Assembly: GCF_001274775.1 (NCBI RefSeq)
Contig: NZ_LGUE01000001.1
Span: 397,435 to 461,434 of the forward strand
DNA: 64,000 nucleotides
Direction: 5' to 3'
Source: Rossellomorea marisflavi
GTDB lineage: Bacteria > Bacillota > Bacilli > Bacillales > Bacillaceae_B
Of this stretch, positions 20,780 through 29,657 are shown piece by piece. The notes beneath the pieces are model-generated. The model did not search any database. It was not told the origin of the DNA and saw only the letters and a list, made by a program, of their open reading frames with translations. The position numbers and the translations under genes are program-made. Within the stretch, counting starts at the first letter, position 1, and every line of letters starts with the position of its first letter.

Positions 20780-21223
20780 TTGCCCCAGAAACTCCGTAAT
20801 GATCGGTTCATCTGGCGGGCTCAGTTCGAGGGGGAGGGAATCCAATGGGAAGAAGCGCAGTTCTGATCCTTCCGCTTCATTCAGACGGCATTCTCCTCTG
20901 TAAGATCTGCATAGATAGGCGGTCACGACATTGTAGACCTCGTCGCCGTGTGGGTACTGGTAGTAGAATTCCTGCCCTGAATAGATCCCCCATAAAGATA
21001 AAATTTCAGCTTTAATGCCGGTTTCTTCATAAAGCTCCCTTTCGGCTACTTCCTGCAGGGTTTCCCCGGGTTCCATGGAACCTCCCGGCAGGCCCCAACG
21101 TTGATTGTCCGTGCGCTTCATCAATAAGAGTTCCTCTGAATCATTGATGACGAGGACGCATGATCCAACCATGATGAGGGGGAGGGTCCCGACATGTTTA
21201 CGCAAATTCAATATATAGCCCAT
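20753..21223 (-). CDS. Nudix hydrolase
   Basis: A 156-residue Nudix protein. The Nudix box is complete: GGSMEPGETLQEVAERELYE followed by ETGI fits GX5EX7REUXEEXGU (~residues 47-69). The WGLPGG strand before it is typical of MutT-like members. Such enzymes hydrolyse nucleoside diphosphates linked to another moiety; the substrate is not predictable. It is a single gene convergent with yqfO. Confidence 0.88.
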   Translation of the reverse strand: MGYILNLRKHVGTLPLIMVGSCVLVINDSEELLLMKRTDNQRWGLPGGSMEPGETLQEVAERELYEETGIKAEILSLWGIYSGQEFYYQYPHGDEVYNVVTAYLCRSYRGECRLNEAEGSELRFFPLDSLPLELSPPDEPIITEFLGQKEKPCSHP

Positions 21224-21307
21224 ACAGCCTCCTGTAAATGTTTTCCTACATTATAGCATTCACGAGTCAAGTGATCCATAGGGAGCGGGAACAGGCAGGA
21301 CAAAGAA

Positions 21308-21343
21308 AACGCCCATGCATGAGAATCCCTGCATAGGCGTTTA
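21308..21343 (-). terminator. Intrinsic terminator after ispH
   Basis: Minus strand AAACGCCTATGCA pairs with TGCATGGGCGTTTT, followed by a C/T-rich tail. It closes ispH. Confidence 0.72.
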
Positions 21344-21346
21344 CAT

Positions 21347-22306
21347 TTATTTAGAAGAACCAAGTTTTGCTTTGCGTACTTTTGGAAGAATTTTATTCAG
21401 TGGGACATTGCGTTCCCTTGTCCACGTCTCTTCATCAGCCGGGTCATATGCTTCCAGGAAACGGATGACTTCTTTGACGATGGGAGTAGGGGTGGAAGCA
21501 CCTGCAGTGACGGCGGCTACTTTAGCACCCTTCAACCACTCCAGCTCCAACTCACTTATGTCAGAGATCCGGTAGGCAGGTGTTCCGGCGATTTCTTTCG
21601 ACACCTGTGCCAGCCGGTTGGAGTTATTGCTCTTCGGGTCACCGACAACAATCAGGACGTCTGCCGCCCCAGCCTGTTCTGCAACGGCTTCCTGACGCAC
21701 CTGCGTCGCCAGGCAGATTTCTTTATGAAGTTCCACATGTGGGTACATTTCCCTGACTTTCTCCATCGTATCGAGAACATCCCATTGACTCATCGTCGTC
21801 TGATTCGTCACGATGATCTTTTCATTGTCGATGGTGAGCTTTTCCACATCCGCGGCGGTTTCCACGAGGTGTACGATATCAGGTGCGACACCGACGGCCC
21901 CTTCTGGTTCGGGGTGGCCTTTTTTACCGATGTAGATGACGTCATATCCTTCGGCTTCCTTTTCGCGGATGAGGTCATGTGTCTTCGTGACATCGGGGCA
22001 TGTTGCATCCAGTGTGACTAGTCCTTTATTCTTGGCAATTTCCTTCACTTCCGGGGATACCCCGTGTGCTGTGAAGATGACGGTCCCTTCATTGACCTGG
22101 TCGATGATTTCCTTCCGGTTGTGACCATCCAGGGTGATGATGCCTTCTTCTTCAAATGCATCGGTCACATGTTTGTTATGGACAATCATGCCCAATATAT
22201 ATATCGGACGGGGGAGTGACTTGTCGAGCGCCGCATTCCTGGCGATGACCATGGCATCGACGACTCCGTAGCAGTACCCCCTCGGGGTGATTTTAATAAT
22301 ATCCAC
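21347..22306 (-). CDS. ispH: 4-hydroxy-3-methylbut-2-enyl diphosphate reductase IspH
   Basis: A 319-residue iron-sulfur reductase, last step of the MEP pathway, giving IPP and DMAPP. Three Cys ligands for the [4Fe-4S] cluster are visible: CYG (~residue 12), DATCPDV (~100) and the CLATQV region (~197); HGVSPEVK, the E of PEGAVGV and NSNRL are conserved. Known as yqfP in B. subtilis. The enzyme before it in the pathway, IspG, is also encoded in this window. AGGAGG precedes the ATG. Confidence 0.95.
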   Translation of the reverse strand: MDIIKITPRGYCYGVVDAMVIARNAALDKSLPRPIYILGMIVHNKHVTDAFEEEGIITLDGHNRKEIIDQVNEGTVIFTAHGVSPEVKEIAKNKGLVTLDATCPDVTKTHDLIREKEAEGYDVIYIGKKGHPEPEGAVGVAPDIVHLVETAADVEKLTIDNEKIIVTNQTTMSQWDVLDTMEKVREMYPHVELHKEICLATQVRQEAVAEQAGAADVLIVVGDPKSNNSNRLAQVSKEIAGTPAYRISDISELELEWLKGAKVAAVTAGASTPTPIVKEVIRFLEAYDPADEETWTRERNVPLNKILPKVRKAKLGSSK

Positions 22307-22341
22307 TGATAATCCTCCTACATGGGAAAGGTTGTACCCCC

Positions 22342-22370
22342 ATTATAAAGGAGAACGTCCTTTATGACAA
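22342..22370 (-). promoter_or_regulatory. SigA promoter of ispH
   Basis: Minus strand TTGTCA (complement of 22365-22370), 17 bases, TATAAT (complement of 22342-22347): 5/6 and 6/6 to consensus. A perfect palindrome ATAAAGGA-gaacg-TCCTTTAT (22345-22365) spans the spacer and overlaps both promoter boxes, so it could be an operator. Confidence 0.7.
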
Positions 22371-22444
22371 AGAGTATGGGTGTGGAAAGGGTTTAACCAT
22401 TGGGAATAGCCCTCCAGATAGGCATTCTGCAGGGCATTACAGGT

Positions 22445-23131
22445 TTAAATATAAAGCTTTGGTGAAGATTGCCCCGTTTTCCTGGGGGCTTTCGGTCTGA
22501 CAGGAGAGGCAGGCACTGATTCTTCATCGGGTGCGGGTGTTTCCACGGTTTCCTCGGAGTCCTGATCCTTTGGTGGGGGAGTAGCATCTTCTGCATCTGC
22601 ATTCGTTTCTTCATCCCCTGTTACATCTTTCAGTCCCCGGTACAGCTTCCATAATGCTGGGATATTCTTGACCATGGGACCATATTGGGAAACCATCGGT
22701 CCGAGCTGTTGAGCGGTTTGCAGGACCTGTTGGGTATTCGTGAGGAAAGAGCCGATATTCCCTGGATTCATCAGCCCTTGTAGGATGCCTCCGGCTGCTT
22801 GCGGAGACCGGTCCATCCCTGAGTCGGATACGGACCGTGTGAACTGTTCGAGAAGGCCAGCTCCACCTTCAGGGGTGCCACCCCTTCGATTTTCGCCTTT
22901 TTTCAATAGTTTGGAGAGCAGACCTTTCTTTTTGCCGGGCTCTCCTCCTGACATCTGGAACGGAGAAGGTGAAGTGCGGCCCATAGTAGGTTGATTCCTT
23001 CGGTTTTGTTGCATCATGAATGGATTCCCCTGCTGCATGCGGAAGTTGCCCTGTTGCATCCCGAACGGATTCCGCTGCTGCATGCCGAATGGATTTCCTC
23101 CGCGCATTCTCATCATTCCGCGTGGCGGCAT
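22445..23131 (-). CDS. yqfQ: YqfQ/VrrA family protein with N-terminal repeats
   Basis: A 228-residue protein of the YqfQ (VrrA) family. Residues ~12-42 hold four imperfect copies of a 7-9-residue unit (NPFGMQQ, NPFGMQQ, NFRMQQ, NPFMMQQ). A central helical domain follows (~95-170; LLEQFTRSV, QVLQTAQQLGPMV), then an acidic Pro-rich linker and the family's C-terminal PKLYI. In B. anthracis the orthologous vrrA repeat varies between strains. A sporulation or surface role is suspected only. Start ATG follows GAAAGGAGG. Located between ispH and cshB, as in B. subtilis. Confidence 0.85.
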   Translation of the reverse strand: MPPRGMMRMRGGNPFGMQQRNPFGMQQGNFRMQQGNPFMMQQNRRNQPTMGRTSPSPFQMSGGEPGKKKGLLSKLLKKGENRRGGTPEGGAGLLEQFTRSVSDSGMDRSPQAAGGILQGLMNPGNIGSFLTNTQQVLQTAQQLGPMVSQYGPMVKNIPALWKLYRGLKDVTGDEETNADAEDATPPPKDQDSEETVETPAPDEESVPASPVRPKAPRKTGQSSPKLYI

Positions 23132-23409
23132 GATGATCGCCTCCTTTCAAATGGAATCGCCATCTTTATAACGTATGCAAGCAGATTGAAAAGGGTATTG
23201 TGTAAAGGGAGAAATGATTTTGTCCTGATAGGCTAGATGTTTCCCCGAAAATTGATTATAATGGTTAGATGTTCTTATTTTAAATGACAACTGACGTTTT
23301 ATATAGATCTTCACCCGCTGAACACCGGGTGGACCCTTCAGTATGGGGTGTCCATGCATCACCATGAAATAGGTATAATGAGATGTCGATATAAAGGAGA
23401 TGAAGAGAC

Positions 23410-24717
23410 ATGACAAAGAACGCCTTCACACAGTATGAATTCAAAACGTTCATTCAGCATGCTATTGAAGAACGGGGGTTTCATGAGCCGACGGAAATCC
23501 AGAAAAAGATGATACCGATGATCTTGAAGGGCCAAAGTGCCATCGGTCAATCCCAGACCGGTACAGGAAAGACCCATTCCTATCTGCTTCCGATCATTGA
23601 AAAGATCCATGAAGCTTCTGAAACGGTCCAGGCGGTGATCACTGCGCCTACGAGGGAACTTGCCCAGCAGATCTATCAGGAAATCTTGAAGATTACAAAA
23701 GATACCGACATCACATCGCGCTGTTTCATCGGGGGAACGGACAAGCAGAGGACAATCGAGAAACTGAAGAGCCAGCCACATATCGTCGTAGGTACACCGG
23801 GAAGGATCAACGATCTTGTAAAAGAACAGGCCCTGTTGGTGTACACGGCAACCATGCTAGTGATCGATGAAGCCGACTTGATGCTTGATATGGGGTTCAT
23901 TGAGGATGTGGATCAAATCGCCGGCAAAATGCCTGAAAACCTCCAGATGCTCGTATTCTCTGCAACCATTCCAGAGAAGTTGAAGCCATTCTTGAAGAAG
24001 TACATGGAAAACCCTCAATTCGCCCATGTAGAGCCAGAGCGTCTATCGGCGAAGAACATCGAGCACGTCATCGTCCCGGTGAAAAGCCGTGACAAAATCA
24101 ACCTGCTTTACAATATCCTAACTGACATCAACCCGTACCTCGGGATCGTGTTCACAAACACGAAATCGAAAGCGGATGAAGTGGCGGATGCCCTGATTGC
24201 CAAAGGATTGAAAGTCGGGAGGATCCACGGTGGCCTGTCTCCGCGTGAACGGAAAAAGGTAATGAAACAAACAAGAGGGCTTGAATTCCAATACATCGTT
24301 GCGACGGACCTTGCTGCCAGGGGGATCGACATCGAGGGAATCAGTCATATCATCAACTTTGAATTGCCGCAGGACCTTGATTTCTACATCCACAGGACAG
24401 GCCGTACGGCTCGCGCCGGCAACAGTGGGATTGCTTTCACCATCTATGAGGCGTCCGATGAAGATGCCATCAACCGACTGGAGAAAAAGGGCATTCAGTT
24501 TGCCCATAAAGATATTAAAAAAGGCGAATGGGTAGAGCTCCCTGCGCTGAATAAGCGGAAGAACCGCCAGAAAACCAGTGCAGATGAGGCGGATGTAAAA
24601 GCCAAGTCCATGGTTCGGAAGCCGAAAAAGGTGAAACCAGGATACAAAAAGAAAATGAAATACAAAATGGAGCAGATCAAGAAACGCGAAAGAAGAATCA
24701 AAAGCAGGAATAAATAA
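23410..24717 (+). CDS. cshB: DEAD-box RNA helicase CshB
   Basis: A 435-residue ATP-dependent RNA helicase (YqfR/CshB), in B. subtilis a cold-adaptation helicase. Motifs in order: GQSQTGTGKT (I), PTRELAQQ (Ia), DEAD in VIDEADLML (II), FSATIP (III), ATDLAARGIDIEG (V) and HRTGRTARAG (VI); then a Lys/Arg-rich tail (~375-435) for RNA binding. AAGGAGATG precedes the ATG. The 23132-23409 gap holds a TATAAT at 23258-23263 and two small GC hairpins (near 23313-23375), so a structured leader is possible. Confidence 0.95.
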   Translation: MTKNAFTQYEFKTFIQHAIEERGFHEPTEIQKKMIPMILKGQSAIGQSQTGTGKTHSYLLPIIEKIHEASETVQAVITAPTRELAQQIYQEILKITKDTDITSRCFIGGTDKQRTIEKLKSQPHIVVGTPGRINDLVKEQALLVYTATMLVIDEADLMLDMGFIEDVDQIAGKMPENLQMLVFSATIPEKLKPFLKKYMENPQFAHVEPERLSAKNIEHVIVPVKSRDKINLLYNILTDINPYLGIVFTNTKSKADEVADALIAKGLKVGRIHGGLSPRERKKVMKQTRGLEFQYIVATDLAARGIDIEGISHIINFELPQDLDFYIHRTGRTARAGNSGIAFTIYEASDEDAINRLEKKGIQFAHKDIKKGEWVELPALNKRKNRQKTSADEADVKAKSMVRKPKKVKPGYKKKMKYKMEQIKKRERRIKSRNK

Positions 24718-24747
24718 TCTGCTAGCGTCGTAAAGGAGCTGAGACAT

Positions 24748-25641
24748 GTGTTGAAGATCGGATCTCATGTATCAATGAGTGGAAAAAATATGCTGCTGGC
24801 TTCGAGTGAGGAGGCCGTTTCATATGGAGCGAATACGTTCATGATCTATACGGGTGCACCCCAGAACACAAGAAGGAAGAAGATCGAAGACTTGAATATC
24901 GAAGCGGGAAGGGCCCATATGAAAGAGCATGGCATCGAGGATATCGTTGTCCATGCTCCATATATCATCAATATCGGAAACACCACCAACCCTGCGACAT
25001 TCGAGCTTGGCGTCAACTTCCTCCGCTCGGAGATCGAACGGACAGAAGCCCTTGGTGCAGGACAGATCGTCCTTCACCCGGGAGCGCATGTCGGTGCCGG
25101 AGCGGATAAAGGGATTGAAAAGATCATCGAAGGATTGAATGAAGTCCTTACGAAGGAGCACAAAGTTCAGATTGCCCTTGAAACAATGGCAGGGAAGGGC
25201 TCGGAATGTGGACGTTCATTCGAAGAGCTCGCTGCGATCATCGAAGGCGTCGATCTGAATGACCGTTTGTCGATCTGCTTCGATACGTGTCACACCCATG
25301 ACGCGGGCTATAACATCGTGGAGGACTTCGACGGGGTACTGGACGAATTCGACCGCATCATCGGCATCGAGCGCCTAAAGGTACTGCATGTGAATGATAG
25401 TAAAAATCCTACTGGTGCCCGCAAGGACCGCCATGAAAACATCGGATTCGGACATATCGGATTTGATGCGATCAACCGGATCGTCCATCATCCGCAGCTT
25501 GCAGACATTCCGAAAATACTCGAGACCCCATATGTGGGAGAAGACAAGAAAAACAAAAAGGCACCTTATAAATTTGAAATCGAAATGCTCCGGAACGGAG
25601 AGTTCGACGAAGATGTGCTGAAAAGAATCATGGAAGCATAA
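24748..25641 (+). CDS. nfo: Endonuclease IV
   Basis: A 297-residue AP endonuclease of the TIM-barrel type with a three-zinc centre, cutting 5' of abasic sites in base excision repair. Metal ligands are visible in [45 protein letters not shown] and LETPY. Start is GTG 24748 after AAAGGAGC, giving the family N-terminus [12 protein letters not shown]. It follows cshB by 30 bases and is probably co-transcribed. Confidence 0.95.
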   Translation: MLKIGSHVSMSGKNMLLASSEEAVSYGANTFMIYTGAPQNTRRKKIEDLNIEAGRAHMKEHGIEDIVVHAPYIINIGNTTNPATFELGVNFLRSEIERTEALGAGQIVLHPGAHVGAGADKGIEKIIEGLNEVLTKEHKVQIALETMAGKGSECGRSFEELAAIIEGVDLNDRLSICFDTCHTHDAGYNIVEDFDGVLDEFDRIIGIERLKVLHVNDSKNPTGARKDRHENIGFGHIGFDAINRIVHHPQLADIPKILETPYVGEDKKNKKAPYKFEIEMLRNGEFDEDVLKRIMEA

Positions 25642-25647
25642 AGGAAA

Positions 25648-25678
25648 GGAGGCACCCTTTGAGGGGCGCCTCCTTCTT
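25648..25678. terminator. Terminator between nfo and yqfT
   Basis: GGAGGC.CCC pairs with GGG.GCCTCC around TTTGA, then TTCTTTC; A-rich on the other side, so it may also serve the convergent yqfT. Confidence 0.75.
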
Positions 25679-25933
25679 TCATTTCATCAGCTTCAGGAAG
25701 AGACCGTTGATCTCTTTTGCCTTGGAAGGTCCGATCACCCTCGCCAGCTCTTTCACCAGTTGACTTCGCTTTGCATCATTGAAGATGTCGATGTTCTTCC
25801 CTTTGACGCTCTTCACGATGCTGTCGGCCTGTGCAGGGGTGAGGGAGACCTGGTACTGACCGGCATACTTCATGAGCTCCCCCTGTGAGATCGTGTTGAT
25901 CTTATGGTTGATCACATTTTGCAGCAGTTTCAT
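25679..25933 (-). CDS. yqfT: YqfT family protein (DUF2624)
   Basis: An 84-residue all-helical small protein with DUF2624 features (YGQYQVSLTPAQADSIV-like and GPSKAKEINGLFL). The ATG at 25933 is at proper distance from GAGGAG; the GTG three codons upstream is too close to it. No function is known. Position after nfo matches B. subtilis. Confidence 0.85.
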   Translation of the reverse strand: MKLLQNVINHKINTISQGELMKYAGQYQVSLTPAQADSIVKSVKGKNIDIFNDAKRSQLVKELARVIGPSKAKEINGLFLKLMK

Positions 25934-26008
25934 CCTAATCACTCCTCACAAGATACATATGATGTGATTGCAGAGAAAGTGACAACGATTTTTCCCGATA
26001 CCCCATGG

Positions 26009-26064
26009 TTTACAATCAAATTCCCATGTTGTATACTACCCTATGGACATAAATCGTAACGATT
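26009..26064 (+). promoter_or_regulatory. SigA promoter and Zur operator of the zinc uptake operon
   Basis: TTTACA (26009-26014), 17 bases, TATACT (26032-26037). Just downstream, AATCGT-A-ACGATT (26052-26064) is a perfect 6-1-6 palindrome that matches the left half of the B. subtilis Zur box and sits over the expected start of transcription. Since the operon ends with zur, zinc-loaded Zur should repress its own operon here. Confidence 0.8.
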
Positions 26065-26086
26065 CTTAAAAAGAGAGTTGATAGCC

Positions 26087-26857
26087 ATGAATGGAGAGAC
26101 ACCAGTCATTAAAATAGAAGATGTAAGCTTTCGATATGAAAGGGAGCGTGTCCTTGAGGAAATCAATCTGAGCGTTCCACAAGGGGCATTCCTGGGTATC
26201 GTGGGACCGAATGGGTCCGGTAAATCAACCTTGTTGAAACTGATGCTTGGGCTACTCAGGCTACGGCAGGGGAAAATCGAGCTTTTCGGGACACCACTTC
26301 AGAAATTCAAGGATTGGAGCAGGATCGGGTTTGTTTCCCAGAAGGCAAACAGCTTCAATACAGGGTTCCCGGCAACGGTTTTCGAGGTTGTTGCGAGCGG
26401 GCTTACAAAGAAAGCCGGCTTATTCCGGCGGATATCCCATCAGCATAAACAAGATGTACTTGAAGCCATAGAATCAGTTGGAATGGAAGCTTTTGCCCGC
26501 CGGAACATCGGGGAGCTTTCAGGTGGTCAGCAACAAAGGGTTTTCATTGCCAGGGCACTTGTATCAAAGCCTGACATCATGATACTGGATGAGCCGACCG
26601 TCGGGGTCGATTCACAAAATGTCCAGACATTTTATGAAATGTTGGAGCGCCTCAATAAAGATCTTGGCATCACCCTGGTTCTGGTCACCCACGATATCGG
26701 GACGATCACAAGCAAGGTGACCCACGTCGCCTGTCTAAATAAACAACTGCACTTTCATGGTGATACAGAAGAGTTTGAAAAGCAAAAAGACGATGAGCTT
26801 TCCTCTTTTTACGGTCATGACGTCCACGTTTTGAACCATGATCATCAGCATGCATAA
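26087..26857 (+). CDS. znuC: Zinc ABC transporter ATP-binding protein
   Basis: A 256-residue ABC ATPase (ZurA/YcdI type): Walker A GPNGSGKST (~residues 40-48), signature LSGGQQQR (~141-148), Walker B IMILDEP followed by TVGVD. The His-rich C-terminus (HDVHVLNHDHQHA) is common in zinc and manganese uptake systems. The ATG at 26087 is preferred to the in-frame TTG at 26078. It works with the permease 14 bases downstream; the solute-binding lipoprotein is not in this operon and must be encoded elsewhere. Confidence 0.92.
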   Translation: MNGETPVIKIEDVSFRYERERVLEEINLSVPQGAFLGIVGPNGSGKSTLLKLMLGLLRLRQGKIELFGTPLQKFKDWSRIGFVSQKANSFNTGFPATVFEVVASGLTKKAGLFRRISHQHKQDVLEAIESVGMEAFARRNIGELSGGQQQRVFIARALVSKPDIMILDEPTVGVDSQNVQTFYEMLERLNKDLGITLVLVTHDIGTITSKVTHVACLNKQLHFHGDTEEFEKQKDDELSSFYGHDVHVLNHDHQHA

Positions 26858-26871
26858 GGGGAGAGGGAACG

Positions 26872-27729
26872 ATGATAGAAGCAATATTTCATTATGAATT
26901 TTTACAAAATGCATTTTTGACGGGGATTCTGATCGGAATCATCGCACCGCTCCTAGGGGCCTTCATCGTCGTGAGGAGGCTTTCCCTCATTGCGGATGCC
27001 CTTAGTCACGTTACCCTTTCGGGGATCGCAGCGAGCCTGTATGTGAGTCAGACGGTCCCTTCTCTTGCGACCCTTAATCCGTTGTACTTCGGAATGGTGT
27101 TCTCGGTATTGGGCTCCGTATTCATCGAGAGGCTAAGGACGCTTTACAAGCACTATCAGGAATTGGCCATCCCCATCATCCTCTCGGGTGGTGTGGGGAT
27201 CGGTGCAATCTTCATTTCCCTTGCCGATGGCTTTAATACGGATCTATTCAGCTATCTATTCGGAAGCGTCAGTGCAGTGAGCAGGGGGGACCTGTATCTG
27301 ATCGGCATCATCAGCGTAGTGGTGATCTCGGTCATCTTCCTCCTATATAAGGAGCTTTTCCTCCTGTCGTTTGATGAAGAGCATGCGAAGGCGTCAGGCA
27401 TCCCTGCCAAGGCGATCCATTTCATCTTCATGATCATGGTCGCGCTAGTGATTGCCGCCTCCATGAGGATCGTGGGGATCCTCCTCGTGTCTTCCTTGAT
27501 GACCCTGCCCGTCGCCGCAAGTATCCGGGTCGCGAAGGGATTCAAGCAAACCATTGGTTTTGCAGTGCTGTTCGGTGAGATATCTGTTATTGTAGGATTA
27601 GTAAGTGCCTTCTATTTAAATCTTGCGCCAGGTGGGACCATCGTGGTGACCGCCATCATCATCCTGATGATGACGATCCTCATCAAGAAGGTACGTTCGA
27701 ATAAACCTTCGAAAGTAGAGGTGCATTGA
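26872..27729 (+). CDS. znuB: Zinc ABC transporter permease
   Basis: A 285-residue ABC-3 family permease (ZurM) with about eight membrane segments. [11 protein letters not shown] (~residues 43-53) and the [10 protein letters not shown] loop (~165-175), where the ATPase docks, are typical. AGGGAACG precedes the ATG. Its stop overlaps the ribosome-site region of zur. Confidence 0.92.
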   Translation: MIEAIFHYEFLQNAFLTGILIGIIAPLLGAFIVVRRLSLIADALSHVTLSGIAASLYVSQTVPSLATLNPLYFGMVFSVLGSVFIERLRTLYKHYQELAIPIILSGGVGIGAIFISLADGFNTDLFSYLFGSVSAVSRGDLYLIGIISVVVISVIFLLYKELFLLSFDEEHAKASGIPAKAIHFIFMIMVALVIAASMRIVGILLVSSLMTLPVAASIRVAKGFKQTIGFAVLFGEISVIVGLVSAFYLNLAPGGTIVVTAIIILMMTILIKKVRSNKPSKVEVH

Positions 27730-27731
27730 GC

Positions 27732-28148
27732 ATGAATGTATCACAAGCATTGGAGTTATTGAAGGAAGAAGGATATAAACATACGGGGAAAAGGGAACAG
27801 CTTTTGGAACTTTTCTCGTCTTCCAATAAATACTTGACGGCACGTGATGTGTTGGAACATATGAAAGGCGATTATCCTGGGTTGAGTTTTGATACGATCT
27901 ACCGGAATCTCAGTTTGTTCGTAGACCTCGGTATCCTTGAAGAGACGGACCTGTCCGGTGAACGTCATTTCCGTTTCACCTGTGCGGCCAACCACCACCA
28001 TCATCATTTTATCTGTATGGACTGCGGGAAGACGAAAGAAATCCACAGCTGCCCGATGGAAGCTCTGAAGGAAGATCTATCGGAAACCGGTTATGATATT
28101 TCAGGACATAAGTTTGAGATTTACGGAAAATGTCCTCAGTGTCAATGA
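27732..28148 (+). CDS. zur: Zinc uptake regulator Zur (Fur family)
   Basis: A 138-residue Fur-family repressor. The winged helix (~residues 10-80, with [12 protein letters not shown] recognition helix) is followed by a dimerisation domain with the metal-rich [17 protein letters not shown] and a second Cys pair CPQC at the C-terminus, the structural zinc site. Sequence and position as third gene of the znu operon match B. subtilis Zur. The ATG at 27732 fits GAGGTG at 27718-27723. Repeat copy 2 begins right at its stop codon. Confidence 0.93.
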   Translation: MNVSQALELLKEEGYKHTGKREQLLELFSSSNKYLTARDVLEHMKGDYPGLSFDTIYRNLSLFVDLGILEETDLSGERHFRFTCAANHHHHHFICMDCGKTKEIHSCPMEALKEDLSETGYDISGHKFEIYGKCPQCQ

Positions 28149-28405
28149 GGACGGGACAATAAAAGGGATCAAGTCATAACGGTCACGTGTAGGTTCTTCA
28201 TACCGTTCATGACTTCCGTGCAAGCCTTTTCTTTCAAGCGAGTAGCCTGCGGGCTCTCATCATCGCTATCCTTATCACATGAGCCTGCGTCTTGCACCCC
28301 AAACAACAACAGTAAACAAATGAGAAACCCGCATTCATTTGCCTTGTCCCAGGTAAATGAATGCGGGTTTTATTATGACTGAAAAACAGTTGTCCTGCTT
28401 CTTCT
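28146..28405 (+). repeat. Dispersed structured repeat, copy 2
   Basis: Begins at the zur TGA with GAGGACGGGACAATA and ends near ACAGTTGTCCTGCTTCTTC, an imperfect inverted repeat. Core GTGTAGGTTCTTCATACCG and TTCCGTGCAAG is shared with the other copies; GTGCAAG (28218) is matched by an inverted CTTGCAC (28293), allowing a long fold. A terminator-like hairpin AAACCCGCATTCATTT / AAATGAATGCGGGTTTT lies at 28325-28371. No ORF is present. It likely serves as transcription end of the zur operon. It fills most of the gene-free 28149-28513 gap. Confidence 0.8.
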
Positions 28406-28513
28406 TTATCCTCTTACGGGTGGCTGCGGCAAGTTAAACATAGGAGGCTTCGTTTAAAAAAGGGAGAATGGGGAAAATAATGAGCGAATTCAAAAAACAG
28501 GGAGCGATCTGCT

Positions 28514-28876
28514 GTGGATAAAGTACCGTTCAAACATTGCCCATCTAACAAGAAGAATTGTGTAAGCACCATAGACCTTACTTCCTACCATCGGATTTCA
28601 CCCATTCCCATTGAAGAGAGTTCTGAAAGGGTGAAGGAAAAAATCCATGTGGCCCTTGCCCACTTTGATCAAACGGAGGTGAAGGAGGAGACCCCGAAAT
28701 ACATCCATGCCGTATTCAGTACAAAGTTTTTAAAATTCAAGGATGATGTGGAGTTCTATATAGATGAATACAATCATCTTCTTCACATCAGATCGGCTTC
28801 CCGGCTGGGCTACTATGATTTCAAGGCGAACAGGAAGAGAATCGATCGCTTCAAGCATTTATTTCACTCGTTATAA
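28514..28876 (+). CDS. DUF1499 family protein
   Basis: A 120-residue protein with the DUF1499 pattern: an N-terminal CPSNKKNCVST, a central KYIHAVFSTKFLKFKDDVEF and the C-terminal HIRSASRLGYYDFKANRKRI. The family is widespread and has no established function. The start is a GTG at 28514 behind GGGAGCG; no better start is seen. It is cytoplasmic by sequence (no signal peptide). A strong terminator follows. Confidence 0.82.
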   Translation: MDKVPFKHCPSNKKNCVSTIDLTSYHRISPIPIEESSERVKEKIHVALAHFDQTEVKEETPKYIHAVFSTKFLKFKDDVEFYIDEYNHLLHIRSASRLGYYDFKANRKRIDRFKHLFHSL

Positions 28877-28882
28877 AAATAT

Positions 28883-28912
28883 AAAAAAGCGGCCCCCGGG
28901 CCGCTTTTTTTA
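28883..28912. terminator. Bidirectional terminator after the DUF1499 gene
   Basis: AAAAAAGCGGCCC pairs with GGGCCGCTTTTTT around CC. It is symmetric and can also end the convergent yqfW. Confidence 0.88.
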
Positions 28913-28914
28913 TA

Positions 28915-29475
28915 TCATGACAACCAATTCTTCACCCATGCTTCAGCTTCTTCCCAATCGTTTACACGGATGACACCGTCAGGTATCGGATCCTGATTGT
29001 ATGGGGTATTGAAGAGAAGGACAGGAATCTTCAGTGCTTCATGGATTGCGACGGCATTGTCATGTTTATCTTCGAAGAAGAGATCGACATCGTATTTTTT
29101 GGCCGTCGACACTTTATCGTGGGACCCGATCAGTTCGATGTGATGGTAGGTCAGGTCGCTTTCCGAGAACCAGTCCTTGGTGACCTGTAAAAGATCTGAT
29201 CTCCTTGCGCTGATGAAGAATAATTCATGTGATTCCTTCCATTGATCCAGTACGTGTTTGGCCCCATCTGCAAGGGGAGAATCCTTGTAAATGATCGGCT
29301 CCGCGTCCGTGAACCACGCCCCGAATTCAGCAGGGGAAATATTGAGGACCTCCGTTAGTTCATATTGGGTGATATCATCAAGCGTCAATGACAAATCAAA
29401 ATGATCATTTATATGAGGCAGAAGGGAGGCAGGGGACGTAACCGTACCGTCTATATCAATTCCAAAGCGTTTCAT
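28915..29475 (-). CDS. yqfW: Putative 5'-nucleotidase-like HAD protein YqfW
   Basis: A 186-residue HAD-superfamily protein of the 5' deoxyribonucleotidase (NT5C-like) type. Motif I DIDGTVT (~residues 7-13), motif II FISAR (~96-100), motif III Lys in DKVSTAKKY (~125) and motif IV FFEDKHDNA (~134-142) are visible, so a phosphatase is likely. Substrate is unknown. Position next to yqfX and ispG matches B. subtilis. Confidence 0.85.
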   Translation of the reverse strand: MKRFGIDIDGTVTSPASLLPHINDHFDLSLTLDDITQYELTEVLNISPAEFGAWFTDAEPIIYKDSPLADGAKHVLDQWKESHELFFISARRSDLLQVTKDWFSESDLTYHHIELIGSHDKVSTAKKYDVDLFFEDKHDNAVAIHEALKIPVLLFNTPYNQDPIPDGVIRVNDWEEAEAWVKNWLS

Positions 29476-29657
29476 TTTTTATCAAGCTCCTCTGTATCAA
29501 AACTCCTTCAAGTTTATCATACTCCGCGCTTGCCCGTAAGCGGATTTTCATTTTCCTTCCACCACTCGCACATAAATAGCAAACATTAGCATAGTAAAAA
29601 AACGGTCGTAACGAACACTAAGAAGGCTCCCATACTCAGAAAGTGAGGGATTGCAGT

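Noticed and set aside
23000-23110. Repeats in the yqfQ 5' end considered as a CRISPR array
   Set aside because: The units are directly tandem, without spacers, imperfect, and in frame within a gene.
28480-28521. A 13-codon ORF overlapping the DUF1499 start
   Set aside because: Too short to support; it may be a chance frame although it overlaps the GTG start region.
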